Positions 21,778 to 33,249 of a stretch of 64,000 nt of DNA are shown here, piece by piece. Below the pieces are notes generated by a model. The model saw nothing but the letters and a program-made list of their open reading frames with translations, was not told the DNA's origin and made no database searches. Numbering within the stretch: the first letter of the stretch is position 1; each line of letters begins with the position of its first letter. The DNA is taken from assembly GCA_964016875.1 (NCBI GenBank), contig OZ024737.1:32675683-32739682 (forward strand), read 5' to 3'. The translations under genes and the position numbers were made by a program. Source of the DNA: Fallopia convolvulus (Eukaryota > Streptophyta > Magnoliopsida > Caryophyllales > Polygonaceae).

Positions 21778-22520
21778 TGATGATGTCCAAAACAGTAAAA
21801 ACAAAAAGTGGGCCCAGGAGGACCCCCATAGGCAAGTTAGGGACCCACGTCCATGCTCGGTTATTTAAAAACAAAACTCTCGACGGACGCGAGGTCTCTC
21901 AAACATCCCGGGACGAGGTGTCGACCTCGTCACCGACTCTACTAATGCGCCCGCCCGCTCGAACCAATCACCAGCAGCCTCACTCCCAAACCAATCACAA
22001 GTGACCTCACTCATGGACCAATCAAAAGCCCTTATTTCGAGCATCCCACATCGAAAATTGGCCTAAACTCAGCCCCCCAATTCTCTATAAATAAAGAAGA
22101 ACCTCGTAGGAAGAAGGGGTCGAAAAACCACTTGAACTCAAGAACCCTCTTGCTAGTTAAAGATCAACGTGATAGGAATATCGTCAGAAGACCTCGCTAC
22201 AGATAGGAGAAACCCACAGAAAGACCCCAAAGTCGCACAAGGACCTCGCTTACGCCTGAAACCTCACTATAGAAGCTCACAAAACTCCCTACATCATATC
22301 CCCAAATCTACCTCGCCCTAGAATCGACCTCGCAACAATAGGTGCGATCTCGGAGCCTTGTAGGAGGTCTAGGTGTGATTCCTGAAGTTGTACATCAACC
22401 TCGTAGGTTTGTAACCTCGCAACCACGAAAAAATCATAAATAAAGGAGCAAGTGTTTGCACTCAAATATAATAATCTTGTTTCTTGTCTCGTAGCGTAGC
22501 CGTTATTTCGGGTTTCATCA
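21778..22520 (+). repeat. 3' LTR of the Tat element
   Basis: About 743 bp, probably starting TGATGATGTCC at 21778 and ending TTTCATCA at 22520, so the ends form the short inverted repeat TGATG/CATCA. From 21816 on it is 98.3% identical to the 5' LTR by my count. Confidence 0.88.
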
Positions 22521-22523
22521 GTA

Positions 22524-22728
22524 TGAACGTACTAACATTTACTTCATTATCCACATTAGTTGGTCTTAACGGATATTTGAGAAGTGGCTCTTCCATTGCC
22601 CATTTGTCTGTCCAGAATTTAATTGATTTGTCGTCTCCTACTTTCCAAATGAGTCCTTCCTCGAAAAGGGGTTTTAGCTTAATCATATTTCTCCATTGCC
22701 AAGATGTGTTAGACTTAATTTTGTAGGA
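22524..22728 (-). pseudogene. L1 LINE fragment, 3' part of ORF2
   Basis: The minus-strand translation reads SWQWRNMIKLKP, GLIWKVGDDKSIKFWTDKW, a signature near the C-terminal end of plant L1 ORF2. It abuts the Tat 3' LTR directly. It is not the partner of the Tat left flank. Confidence 0.75.
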
Positions 22729-22737
22729 GAAGAGGTT

Positions 22738-23018
22738 GTCTTGTTTTAAGTGGAGAGGGTGTGTGAATGAGGTTGGGATTCGAATCCCACCTCTTGCATT
22801 TTCCACTTATATTCCCTTCACCACTTTTTATTAAAATTCTTATGCTAATGGAAAATATAAATTCATATATTTAATTATAATAATTTTATTTGCCATCATG
22901 TATAATTTTATTCATGTTTATAAATATGAATTTCATAATAAAGAGCAACTTGTTATTTTAATGAAATAATTAAACTATTAAATTTAATAATTTTTTATTA
23001 AAAATAGCGGGTATTACA
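22738..23018 (+). mobile_element. 3' end fragment of a family T LTR
   Basis: AT-rich segment ending AGCGGGTATTACA, the same 3' terminus as the long LTR ending at 28576. It includes the tRNA-arm-like GGGATTCGAATCCC (22775-22788). The 5' part is missing. The next 430 bp (23019-23450) hold no recognisable domain and may be decayed gag or protease. Confidence 0.65.
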
Positions 23019-23449
23019 TTTTCTTTTGGCCCTAACACTTAGCCCAAGAAAGGCCCTAAACTGTCTAGTGCCGCCATGCCTCCTCCTCCCTTCCGTGGCG
23101 TTAGTGTGGGCACCCACTTCTTGTGTCACCCACACAGACGCTAATCTTGCCTAGCGTGCTGCTTCCACAGGCACACCTCCCCATGAGTGTGCCCCCACGG
23201 AGGCACACCCTAGATTTCGTGCGATGCTTGCAAGGGTGTGCTACGTTCCTCTAGCATCGCCCAATTGGGCGCACCCCTTCCTCAATCGACTTCGCTCGAG
23301 CTACAAGGTTGTGTTGAGCGATGCCTCCTTTTGGCTTGCCCTAGCGAGATTTCTACTTCTATTCAAGGCAATGCGCCTTGTTTTCTACTTGTGTCGACGC
23401 CCTTTGTGGTCGAAGCTTTTGGTGTTGCGCCTTTGCCTACGCTAGTGTC

Positions 23450-25077
23450 CAGGATGCTAGAGGAGTTTGTTGATGTCTTCCCAAAGGAGCTGCCTCCTAG
23501 CCTTCCTTCCATTCAAGGCATCGAGCACCAAATAGACTTGGTTTCTGGCGCGTCTTTAGCAAATTGAGCTGCTTATAAGGTTGGCCATGAAGAGATGAAG
23601 GAACTATAATGACATGACCATGAACTCTTAGAGAGGGGCTATGTCCGAAAGTCCATGAGCCCCTATGTCGTTCTTGCTATTCTTGTGCCAAAGAAGGATG
23701 ATTCTTAGTGCATGTGTATCGATTGTCGAGCCATTAACCAGATCACGGTCAAGTACCGACATCCTATTCCCATACTTGACGACATTATAGATTAGTTGCA
23801 TGGTGTCACCATTTTATCTAAGGTGGATTTGAGGAGCAGATATCATCAAATTCACATGAAGGAAGGTGATGAGTGGAAGACCACCTTCAATTCGAAATAT
23901 GGCTTATATGGGTGGCTCGTGATGCCTTTTGGGCTCACTAACGCCCCTAGTACTTTCATGAGACTCATGAACTAGGTATTTCGAGAGTATCTTGGAAAGT
24001 TTGTTGTTGTCTACTTTGACGTCATACTTATCTTTTCTAAGACCCTCGAGGACCATGTAGAACATCTTCGTCTCGTGCTCACCCGTCTCCGCCGTGAGAC
24101 CTTTTTTTGGTAACCTTGTCAAGTGCTCATTCTGCGCCCCATCCACGGTCTTCATTGGTTATGTTGTCTTGAAGGACGGGTTGTGCGTTGACGACATCAA
24201 AGTCCATTCCATACAAGATTGGCCTATAACACCCCTATTTTGCAACGATAGGTGTTACCGCCAGTGACCTCAGATTTTACCATCCAAAGTCACCCAAGAC
24301 TTTATAAGGTATTAAGTTAAATAAAACATGCGGAATTATAAAGTTATTACATATAAAAGAGTTGCTCACATATGAGACTTTTAGAAGTATTCATTACATA
24401 CTTTAACTTAGTTCGACAAAACCTGACAAGTAAGAGTTCTTAGGCAGCAGAATATCAAAACATTGTTCATAAAAACGTAGTGTAACTCGAGAATGAACTA
24501 AAAACATCTTTAAGAGAATCCAACCTTTCTTCCTTCACTTGATCGATCTTCGTCATTATGCCTTCGGTGGAGGTTTCCTAGTGTCTGGCATTTAGCGTGA
24601 AGGGCGATAAATGCTAGACATAAATGCGGAAAAATGGAATTAGTCTAAAGAGGCTAAGCAAGCGAGATTGGAAATTCTTAAGGTAGTTTGGTAAATTATC
24701 GAAATTATTAAAGAGGTACTCGAGATATGTTTCGAGATATGCAAACTTTACGTGGAGCTTTTAAGGACGGAAATAAGTAAATGTCGATATGTAATAACTT
24801 TATAATTCCACATGTTTTATTTAACTTAATACCTTATAAAGCCTTGGGTGACTTTGGATGATAAAATCCGAGGTCTTTGGCGGTAATACCTATCGATCGC
24901 CACAGAGGTCTACTCATTTCTTGGACTTGTTGATTTCTACCATCGATTCGTGTGCGACTACTCTACCATTGTCGCACCCCTCCATGGCTTGACCAAGAAG
25001 AGCATGATAATGGTGTGGTCAGATGCACATGACAAGGTCTTACAAGCCTTGAAGCATGCCTTGTGCCATGCTCCCTT
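23450..25077 (+). pseudogene. Ty3/gypsy pol relic: RT (interrupted)
   Basis: Degenerate reverse transcriptase on the plus strand with in-frame stops: EEFVDVFPKELPPSLPSIQG, then VKYRHPIPILDD, GLYGWLVMPFGLTNAPSTFM, and YFDV where YFDD is expected. A fold-back insertion (24225-24895) splits it, after which it resumes with VYSFLGLVDFYHRFV and runs to ALKHALCHAP at 25077, where a solo LTR is inserted. It resembles the chromovirus type and is related to, but far older than, the CRM element at 32363-40441. Confidence 0.85.
24225..24895. mobile_element. Fold-back insertion from family T LTR sequence
   Basis: Two 109-nt arms, 24246-24354 and 24787-24895, are near-perfect inverted copies of each other. 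Both match the 5' end of the family T LTR (CAAAGTCACCCAAGGCTTT region). The loop is about 430 bp. It lies inside the RT relic. CCTAT occurs at both edges (24223-24227, 24889-24893), but the right copy is within the arm, so a target duplication is uncertain. Confidence 0.8.
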
Positions 25078-28000
25078 TGTAACACCCCTATTTTACAACA
25101 CTGGGTATTACCGCCAGTGACCTCAGACTTTACCATCTAAAGTCACCCAAGGCTTTTAGAATGATATAGAACAATTAAATGCGGAATAAAAACATATTAC
25201 ATAATGAGAAAAGGTGCTCCCGAGGGAGACTTGGTTCTTACAAACATATTACATCGTTGATAAATATAAAGTTGTTCGGAAATTTAAATGCGAAACTACT
25301 TGTCCTTAAAACATATTGAAACCAAAACAAAATGATGAACGAAGTACATCTTGAAAATTCTCGTTCTTCCTTCGTCTTCACTTCGCTTCACGCCTTATGG
25401 GGATTCCTAGATTCTGACATAATTCGCGAGGGGCGATAGAATGCCAGGCAAATATGCGGAAAAGAAGAATTAGTCTAAGAGACTAAGCAAGCGGGAATGG
25501 AACTTCCCGAGGTAAATTCGGTAACTTTTAACTATTTTCGAGAGAGATAAACGGGTTGTGTTTACAATGAGGCTATACGATAAGGCTTGTTTATGTGGAG
25601 CTTTAATGGTTCGAAGAAGAGTATATCTTAGACAAAGATAACTCGAAAGCGATAAAAGAACTACTAGATTGTAGACTTCTCTAGGATTTCAATAGAATGT
25701 TGGGAACACTTATTAATTCATACAAGTGAAAACCTCTCGCGCTTTTGAGCGGACCGAGAGCCGGAACGATCATTTGAGACCGGTCCGATTTTGGTATCTT
25801 AAATGTGCATACGCACTTATCTTAAATAGTGATGAAAATATTCAATCTTGTTGATGACTTTTACAAGAGAGTGGTGGGACACGGATAAACCGAGCCACCC
25901 GAAGGAGAACTTCAATTCCCCTGCACTTAGCTAGAGTGCGCTCAATCCCTCCTTGCAATCAGAGCGGATGGAGATCATGATCCCGAAAGTCGTATGGACG
26001 TACGACTTAGTAAGATTATATAGAGGTGTCGACTAACTCGCACCCCTTCTAGTTTATTCAACTCAAATCTCTGAACGAGATTGTAATCAATCAAGAGAAC
26101 ACACACTAGCAAATATAATCCTAACAAGGAATATAATACTTACTACGCTAACAATGGTCGTTATTTCTAGCAATCGATATTTCCTAGGTTCATTTTTATT
26201 AAGCATACAAGAAGTTCCCAACATCGAGAGATATCATATAGATGGATATAAAAGGGCACAAGGGAAATTCCACTTGCCTTAGTGTAACGAGTTCTAGCAA
26301 CGAGCTTTGACGAAACTTAGGCGATTTCCTACTACGAGCGAGGATTCCGACCTAATGATATGGAATTTACGAAAAAGGTTCAAAATACGATTCTTCTACT
26401 AACGTTCAGATCACCTCTTATAATGTTTTTATAAGAGGATTTGAATTTCTAAATTATTATAATAATAATTTAGAAAGTTATTTTCTTTAAAATAATAATA
26501 TTCCTTTATTATTATTTTGATTTTTGTAATATCCTTAATTCCGAAAATCTTCTTATTAAAATAATTATTTAAATAATCCTTTTAATTAGAAAGTTTCCTT
26601 AAATAGAAATCTCTACTTTTCTTTATAAGGTAACTTGCCTAAAATACTTTTACTCTTATTTGTTCTATTTCCATAACCTTTTTATACTATAAGGTTCATA
26701 AAATATCTTTTCTATATTTAATTGATTTCTTTTCAAGCAAATTTACTTTATGTTATAAAACATACTAGTTTTAGTATAATATCATACTTGATATATTTAA
26801 TTTTGAACTTAGGTCTTTCCATAAATCTCTACACTAGAAGCTTATTACATTCCTATGTTCTTATATAAGATTCTAATAATATTTTATTTAATATTAACAT
26901 ATTTTTATGAAGTCATTGTCTAAGTTAAACTATAGCCTCTAGATCTCCATCATATTATATACTTCAAACTCATATGCTAATGACAATATTTTATTATATC
27001 CTTCATAATAGCTAACACCTTTTAATATGTTCCTCATATAAAAGATATGCTAAGTTTGTATAGAATGAATAATTTATACTAAATTCCTTATATTTACTCA
27101 ACTTTATAATTTCTATATCTTATATAGATTAGGCCATGCATGACCTTTTCTCTACTTGAACCTTTATTAAAAACCTTTATAAAGATGATATTAATTTTAT
27201 TTCATAATCTTTTGATTTCTAAGGTCATAATATTATATCATCTTTTGTATAAAAACATGCATAATATTTCTCAACTTCTTATTTTGATCTAAGGTAGGAT
27301 ATTACTAAATATGGACTTTTCATACTATATTAATTTTATGACATCTATTTATATCTTGTAATAGCATGCATGTAATAAAATCATGAATATATCTACTTAT
27401 TTCTATTTAGCTTAAGTTACTATAGTAAAAACTAATTGTTTCTAGTTTTTTCCAACTAACAAGATCTTCTTCCCAAATATTTTTATTCCATAAATTCCTA
27501 AATATATTTTCTAACAATTTATAACCTTTTTTATTAAAAGAAAATACATAAAGAGATAATAAAATTTAGGATAGAATGTTTATACTTTGGTATTATGTTC
27601 TTTACAGAACACTGGAGAAAACAGAGGAGGAGAAATGGCGGGCAGGGGCGGCGCGGCTGGAGCTCCGGCGAGGCAGGCGACGGCACCAGATGGCGACGGC
27701 GGTCCGGCGGTGCTCCGGTGGTTCGGCGACAACGATTAGTGGTGGCCGACGGCTCCAAGGAGAAAAAGAGGGAGGTTTGGATGAGTTTTAATGGAGAAAT
27801 TTGACTTGGATTTGTGCTGATTTTTGAGAATGACTAGAGCTTTTGTTGGAAGAGAAGGGTGTTCTTGCTAAAGAAGAGAGCAAAGGCTTGAATGGATGCT
27901 TGAAAGGGGGATTTTATAGACAATTTGGTGAGGTCCTCAATCCATGGCTCAAGGCATGGACCAATGGAGGAAGAGGAGAAGGCCATGCATAGGGCAATGT

Positions 28001-28576
28001 TGTGCTTCTTCCATGGTGATGAAAGGTGATGATACAAGTTGGGTCAAGCAAGCAAAGAGGAGGTGGAGAATACATGCAATGGCTGAATTTGAATCTACGT
28101 CACTTCCATCAGACAAAGTCTGATGTTCTATTTTGGAAGAAGAAGGATTAGTTGTTATTTAATTAAAAGGGTGGGAAGAGGAGTAAGCAATTGCAATTGG
28201 TCTAGTGGAATGGGAGAGGGGCGTGTGAGGGGTAGAGTGCAAGAGGTCTCGGGTTCAAATCTCGGCTCTTGCATTCTTTTTGCTAAACTTGTACTTAATT
28301 TTCTAGGCTCTTATGTAAGTTATTTCCTAGAATAAATTAAATTGCCAAAGGACATTATTTTTATTTAATATACTTTTTTTATGGATTTACCTCACTTCAC
28401 TATTCTAAGCCTCTCAAGTTATTTTATACAAATTTTATCTATTTTAGTTTCTTGGTAAGAAAAGAAAATAGAAGAAGTTAATTCGATATTCCGAAATTCT
28501 CTTTTTAAATCAGCGAAAATAAGTAATTGATCATAATTATTATATTATAAAAACTTAGAATATTGCGGATATTACA
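25078..28576 (+). mobile_element. Solo LTR, family T, 3.5 kb, TSD CCCTT
   Basis: It starts TGTAACACCCC and ends GCGGATATTACA, and is flanked by exact 5-bp repeats CCCTT (25073-25077, 28577-28581). There is no primer site or coding interior, so it is a solo LTR left by unequal recombination. TGTAACACCC starts are common in Ty3/gypsy Tekay/Del LTRs. A GC-rich island (about 27620-27790) and a tRNA-arm-like hairpin (28239-28272) stand out in an AT-rich body. Confidence 0.9.
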
Positions 28577-29284
28577 CCCTTACTCTAGTTGCCCGACTTC
28601 TCCCGTCCCTTCGAGGTTGAGTGTGATGCTTCTCACATTGGCATTGTTGGTGTCCTCCACCAAGAGAAGCATCCCATTGCCTATTTTAGTGAGAAGTTAA
28701 CAAGGTCTACTCCTAACTACTCGTCCTATGATAAGGAACTCTATGCGCTAATTAGAGTTCTTAAGACGTGGTCCGACTACCTTTGGCCACACGATTTCAT
28801 CATTCACAACGACCACACGACACTTCAGTTTTTGAAGAGATAGGCTCATTTGAACCGTTGCCATGCTCGCTAGGTCGAGTTTTTAAATCCCTTTCCATGC
28901 ACAGTGATCCATAAGAAGGGGACCGAGAATGTGGTTGTCGATGCCTTTTTCTCATTGTTATCCCCTTCTAATTCACGTGCAAACTAAGGTGTTAGGTTTT
29001 GCCCTTATAAAGGACTTGTATGCCACAAATCCTTTCATTGGTCCTTTGTATGTGCAATGCCTCCTTTCACATAGACCACATGTCACTTCGGTTTTTGAAA
29101 AGCTAGGCTCATCTGAACCGTCACCTTGCTCGATGGGTCGAGTTTTTAAAGACCTTTCCATAAATAGTGATCCATAAGAAGGGGACCGAGAATGTGGTTG
29201 TCGGTGCCTTTTCTCATCATTATGCTCTTCTAACTCACGTGCAATCTAAGGTACTAGGTTTAGTCCTTATAAAGGACTTGTATG
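28577..29284 (+). pseudogene. Ty3/gypsy pol relic: RNase H part
   Basis: This continues the RT relic across the solo LTR: LPDFSRPFEVECDASHIG, IAYFSEKLTRSTPNYSSYDK, ELYALIRVLKTWSDYLWP. From 28811 a segment of about 263 bp is duplicated in tandem (second copy from 29074). The second copy is cut at 29284 by another LTR. Confidence 0.85.
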
Positions 29285-32000
29285 TGTAACACCCCCTTCC
29301 TACCCTGGAGGTATTACCGTCAGTAACCCCGATTATGACTAAACCGAAGCTACCCAAGGCTTTAAACTGACTAAATAAACTAAAAATCCAAAAGCTGGAT
29401 TCATTTAAAACAAAAGTATGAATGTAAAAGACCACAAAATGTCGTACAAGAACTTAATCTTTATTACTTGATAACTCAAACTTTACAAAGTTTAAGAAAA
29501 CGTTGCAACGGAATACATACAAATAGTCTTATAACAACATTAGCTTTGTAGTGGCCCAACCATAAACTTCGCTCAAAAACAACTTCTGTAAACTTTTCTT
29601 CAACTTCTTGATCCACTTCTCAAATCATCTTCCAAGAATACCTGATGTGTCGTATACAACGGTGGACACCAGTCGACCATGCAATTGAATAAGGTGGTCG
29701 GATTAGTCTAATGAAAGACTAAGCAAGTGAACAAAATGACTGGTTCTTATGGTAGTGACTAAACATATTGGCATCGAAATCCGAATGAAAACCGGTCGAT
29801 GATCCAACAGTTAGCAGTCCCATAGAAGATAAGCATGAGGTATGCATAATCAAGAGGTAGGACACCACAACTTGTGGTTCCTTTACGAAACATGAACAAT
29901 TGTTGGGAACTCAAATTAATCACATCACATTTTGAAAAGCTTCCGTCGACTAATCAGGTTGACTTAATCAAAGTTTGATTAAGAATCATTCGTAACCGGG
30001 AGCAAGAATGGTTATCGAATAGAATAACCATCCGGGTACATTAATGTGCCTAACGCATTTATCATATATTACTTAACTTTTTACAAACATGTTGGTAACT
30101 TTTAATCGACTGAAACCGCCGAGAATCCACATGTACATGGAGACGTCAAGATGAGAGGGATGAAATCCATGATCATTCACGAACACCTAGTACCAATTTG
30201 CACTTAACTACAATGCACAAACACCTCCTCTAGCGTTGAGTGAGGTATGAGTCATGACCCGAATGTTGGGATATGATAGCGAACTAAACCTCCCAACATA
30301 GACTGTGTTATAAAGAGGTCATCGGAGACTCGGCTCCTACCCCTGAAATTTACTTACTTCACAACAATGTCTCAGCATGAGACAACATACAAGGTCACAC
30401 ATAACGGACCTAAATCCAGTTCTAGCGCGAAACTGAATAAACAACATGGTCATTATTTCTAACAAATATAACAACCTATCATATTTTATTAAGCACACAA
30501 GTTGTTCTCAACACAAATATTAAATGGGATTCAATTCCTCATTTAATAACAATAATGCAAGAGAGAACAATCCACTTGCCTTGGAAGGCGTGCTAAACGT
30601 CCTTAACAATTCCAACGGTAATCTTTATCACCCTTCTGTCAAATATAACAAAAGGATTTCTCAACAACGAGCTCACGGAAACACTTCTTAGTTGTATACT
30701 CAAATTCTACAACTTCCTAATCGATAAACGATTTAATTTCTAAGTATCGATATATAATAAATCCTTAGTTATCATGCTTTAAGGAGTCATCTTGGCGAAA
30801 CTATAACTAATTATCCGCTTCACTTTTGAAACAATTTTCTAAATAAAAATTGTTCATTAGCAATAGTTATTAAAGTTGACCAAATATCGGATCATTCTGA
30901 TTAACAACGAATCCCGAGTAATTATTCGAAGTCCTTTACCTGCCAATCGGTATCACAACTTGTATTCGCTATAACTGAAGATCCGGACGTCCGTTTCTCG
31001 AGCGGTTCGAACCCGTGGAACCGTATCAATGTCAAGATTATAAAAACCATAAATTTAATTAGCAAAGTGGAACCGAAAGGCCCTTACAGTGGCTCCGTAA
31101 CCAACCCGCTAATTTCGATCGTATATACCTTCACTCGAGCCCATGGCTCGTTTGGCTCGATAGTGGCTCGATCCCCGAGCCCAAGGGTGGTCGAGTATTG
31201 CCCGGCGATAGCTCTCGCAGTGGTTGGTGTTCGGAGTGACTGGTGGTCGCGACGACGTACGGTGAGGCGAAAAGATGACCGGCGGTGAAGAGGAGTTCGA
31301 ATCCTTTCTTCCCGAGCCGTTGTCGTCCCGCTCTGATTCTTTCTCTGATTCGTTTCAACAATAAGAACCCAAAGAGAGAATGAAGAAGATGAGGTGGAGG
31401 TGATAAAGGAGGTGGCTGGCAAGGAGAAGGTAGATAGCTGGTGGTGAAGGAGCTCACGAGACTATCGTTCCGTCTAATTCTCTTGATGGTTCCTTCTTTT
31501 TGTTTTGAACAAGTTGGAAGACCTTATCTTATCAACTTTCTCTTGGTGCCTTCCTTACTAAGACAAGGGAAATGCGGTGTTTAAAACCAAAATCCGTCTC
31601 GGAACGGGACTCGCGTTAAAGCGGTAAAATTATGTACCTCGGGTGGAAAAACTTACTAAATACAAAACGTCCCGTAAATTATGTAGACCAATAAAACCAA
31701 TTTTTCATGATTTTATCTTGCTACCTTCAATTTTTAAGGCTTCCGTTTCGTATTTTAAAACCTTTACAGTACATAATTACAAAGACGGCTTATCCAATAA
31801 ATATTCTTTTTCCACCGAAAAATCCTAGAATTCACACTGATCCATAAAATCATTTCTTTATGATATTAGGATATCACTTTAAATTTTTCTAGGATTTAAA
31901 TTCCAACAAAAATATTGGATTAATTGTTAAAACGAACAAAGAGGTTAAAAGGATATCCGAGAAAAATTCAAAAATATCCTTAAAAAGCACAGTTATTAGA
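29285..32000 (+). mobile_element. Solo LTR, family T-like, 2.7 kb, TSD GTATG
   Basis: It starts TGTAACACCCCC and ends AGTTATTAGA, where CA would be expected. Exact GTATG repeats flank it (29280-29284, 32001-32005). No coding interior or primer site. A GC-rich island lies near 31090-31330. It is inserted in the second copy of the pol duplication. Confidence 0.82.
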
Positions 32001-32005
32001 GTATG

Positions 32006-32152
32006 TCACAAATCCTTTCTTTGGTTCTTGTGTGCGCAATGCATCCTTTCACGTGAGTGTAAGATCTATTTCATATTTAAGTCTTATCTTTATAAGGAGG
32101 GACACCTTCGCATTCCCATTTATTCTATCTAGTTTTTGCTCATTCAGGAGGC
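32006..32152 (+). pseudogene. Ty3/gypsy pol relic: fragment before integrase
   Basis: It resumes the relic after the LTR. CACAAATCCTTTCTTTGG matches the first duplicate near 29020, and GGAGGGACACC continues as the region before the integrase finger (KEGHLRIP). It ends where an X-family LTR fragment begins. Confidence 0.65.
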
Positions 32153-32362
32153 TGATGTAAACCTACTCGGCTTCGGTCCACGAGGGACGGATCTATGCTC
32201 GAAATACCTCAATCTTCTACAACAATAGTAATTGGGATAAGTGTGAGTCCAACGTTATGGACTCACGGGCCTCTAATGCTCATCGGAACGAGGGTGGGGC
32301 GAGGCAGGATAAGAGATGTCAGCCCAAGGGAGGACCGACGAGACGGAAAGGGGTTTTGAAGG
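32153..32362 (-). mobile_element. X-family LTR fragment, left half (split by CRM)
   Basis: TGATGTAAACCTACTCGG and the following 200 bp match 40888-41110. The match resumes for about 30 bp at 40447, on the other side of the CRM element, and then stops. So CRM landed inside an already truncated X LTR. Sense is minus, from the orientation of the copy at 9319. Confidence 0.75.
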
Positions 32363-33249
32363 TGATGCGTCCCTCGCTTGGGATGCTTCGGATCGATCGT
32401 TGGCTTGAGTATTAGGTCTCCAATTACGCGGCGGAAGGCTAGATTGAATTGAATTAAGGGCACGAACAAGTGAAAAACAATGAGAGTTCGAGAGCTTTCG
32501 AGAGATTAGGGGTGGCGGCACAACACAAGAAGGGAAAATAAGGAGAAACCTCTACTTTAATTAACCCTAATATGTGTGCTGAATTGAAAACATATGCCAC
32601 ACTCCCTTATATAGAGAGGCAGCTGAAGCAAATGCAAGAAACCCTAAAAATAGTGGCGGCGCGCCTAGGGCAAGCGCGCAAGCTTAGGCCCAACGGCGCG
32701 GTCCAAAAGTGGTCGGCGCAAGGCCCATAAATGTCCTTCTAAATGTGTAAAACTAACAATAGTAATGTTCCATAATAGAAAGTATGCATAAAAGTACTAA
32801 AAATGGATAGGTCGTCCGTGACCGTGCCGAGAGTGTCACGACAAGGCTGTCGCGAGGCTGGCGAGGCAGGGTCTCGGCGCTGGCGAGGTCATGGCACGGT
32901 CCCGGGCGCTGGCGCGGACGCTGGCGAGGGCGCTGGCGAGGGCGTTGGCGAGAGGGTCTCGTGAACCTCAAATAGCGATCCAAGGCACGGTGCAAGGCTC
33001 GGGTCCGACGGTGGCAAGGGGTTGGAGGTTGTCCCCGTTGGCCCGAGTTGAGGTTCCTCGACGCCGAGGACGCACAAGGTTGTGTGCGTCGGCGCGGCGA
33101 GGGGCGCGCCGTGGCCTGCGGAGAGGCGCGCCACGAGGGATCGTGTCGCGTCTTAGATTTCTCGAGTCCTGGCACGAGTGATGGGGCCATCCGAGCGAAG
33201 TGTGAATGCGTCGTCCTCTTGGCTAGCATCCATGACGGGGGTCGCATCA
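32363..33249 (-). repeat. 3' LTR of the CRM element
   Basis: 887 bp, against 854 bp for the 5' LTR. The extra length comes from a GGCGCTGGCGAG-type repeat around 32845-32955 and one short indel. About a dozen substitutions separate the two LTRs. The pol frame enters this LTR from 33249 down to its stop at 33153. Confidence 0.93.

Larger units (their letters stand above)
10103..22520 (+). mobile_element. Tat-lineage Ty3/gypsy retrotransposon, near complete
   Basis: A 12.4-kb element with direct LTRs at both ends, the primer site TGGCGCCGTCTGTGGGAA at 10812-10829, gag-protease, RT with Ty3 RNase H, a second plant-type RNase H, and integrase. The second RNase H and the long region between integrase and 3' LTR are hallmarks of the Tat lineage. 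That region carries a 49-bp tandem array and an antisense spliced gene. Damage seen in the sense genes is one frameshift and two in-frame stops. No 5-bp target duplication is found: the left flank is family X interior and the right flank is a LINE relic, so at least one end has been rearranged. Confidence 0.93.

Noticed and set aside
27576..27804. Arg/Gly-rich open frames in the GC island of the solo LTR
   Set aside because: GC-rich composition explains them; they overlap in two frames and lack any domain.
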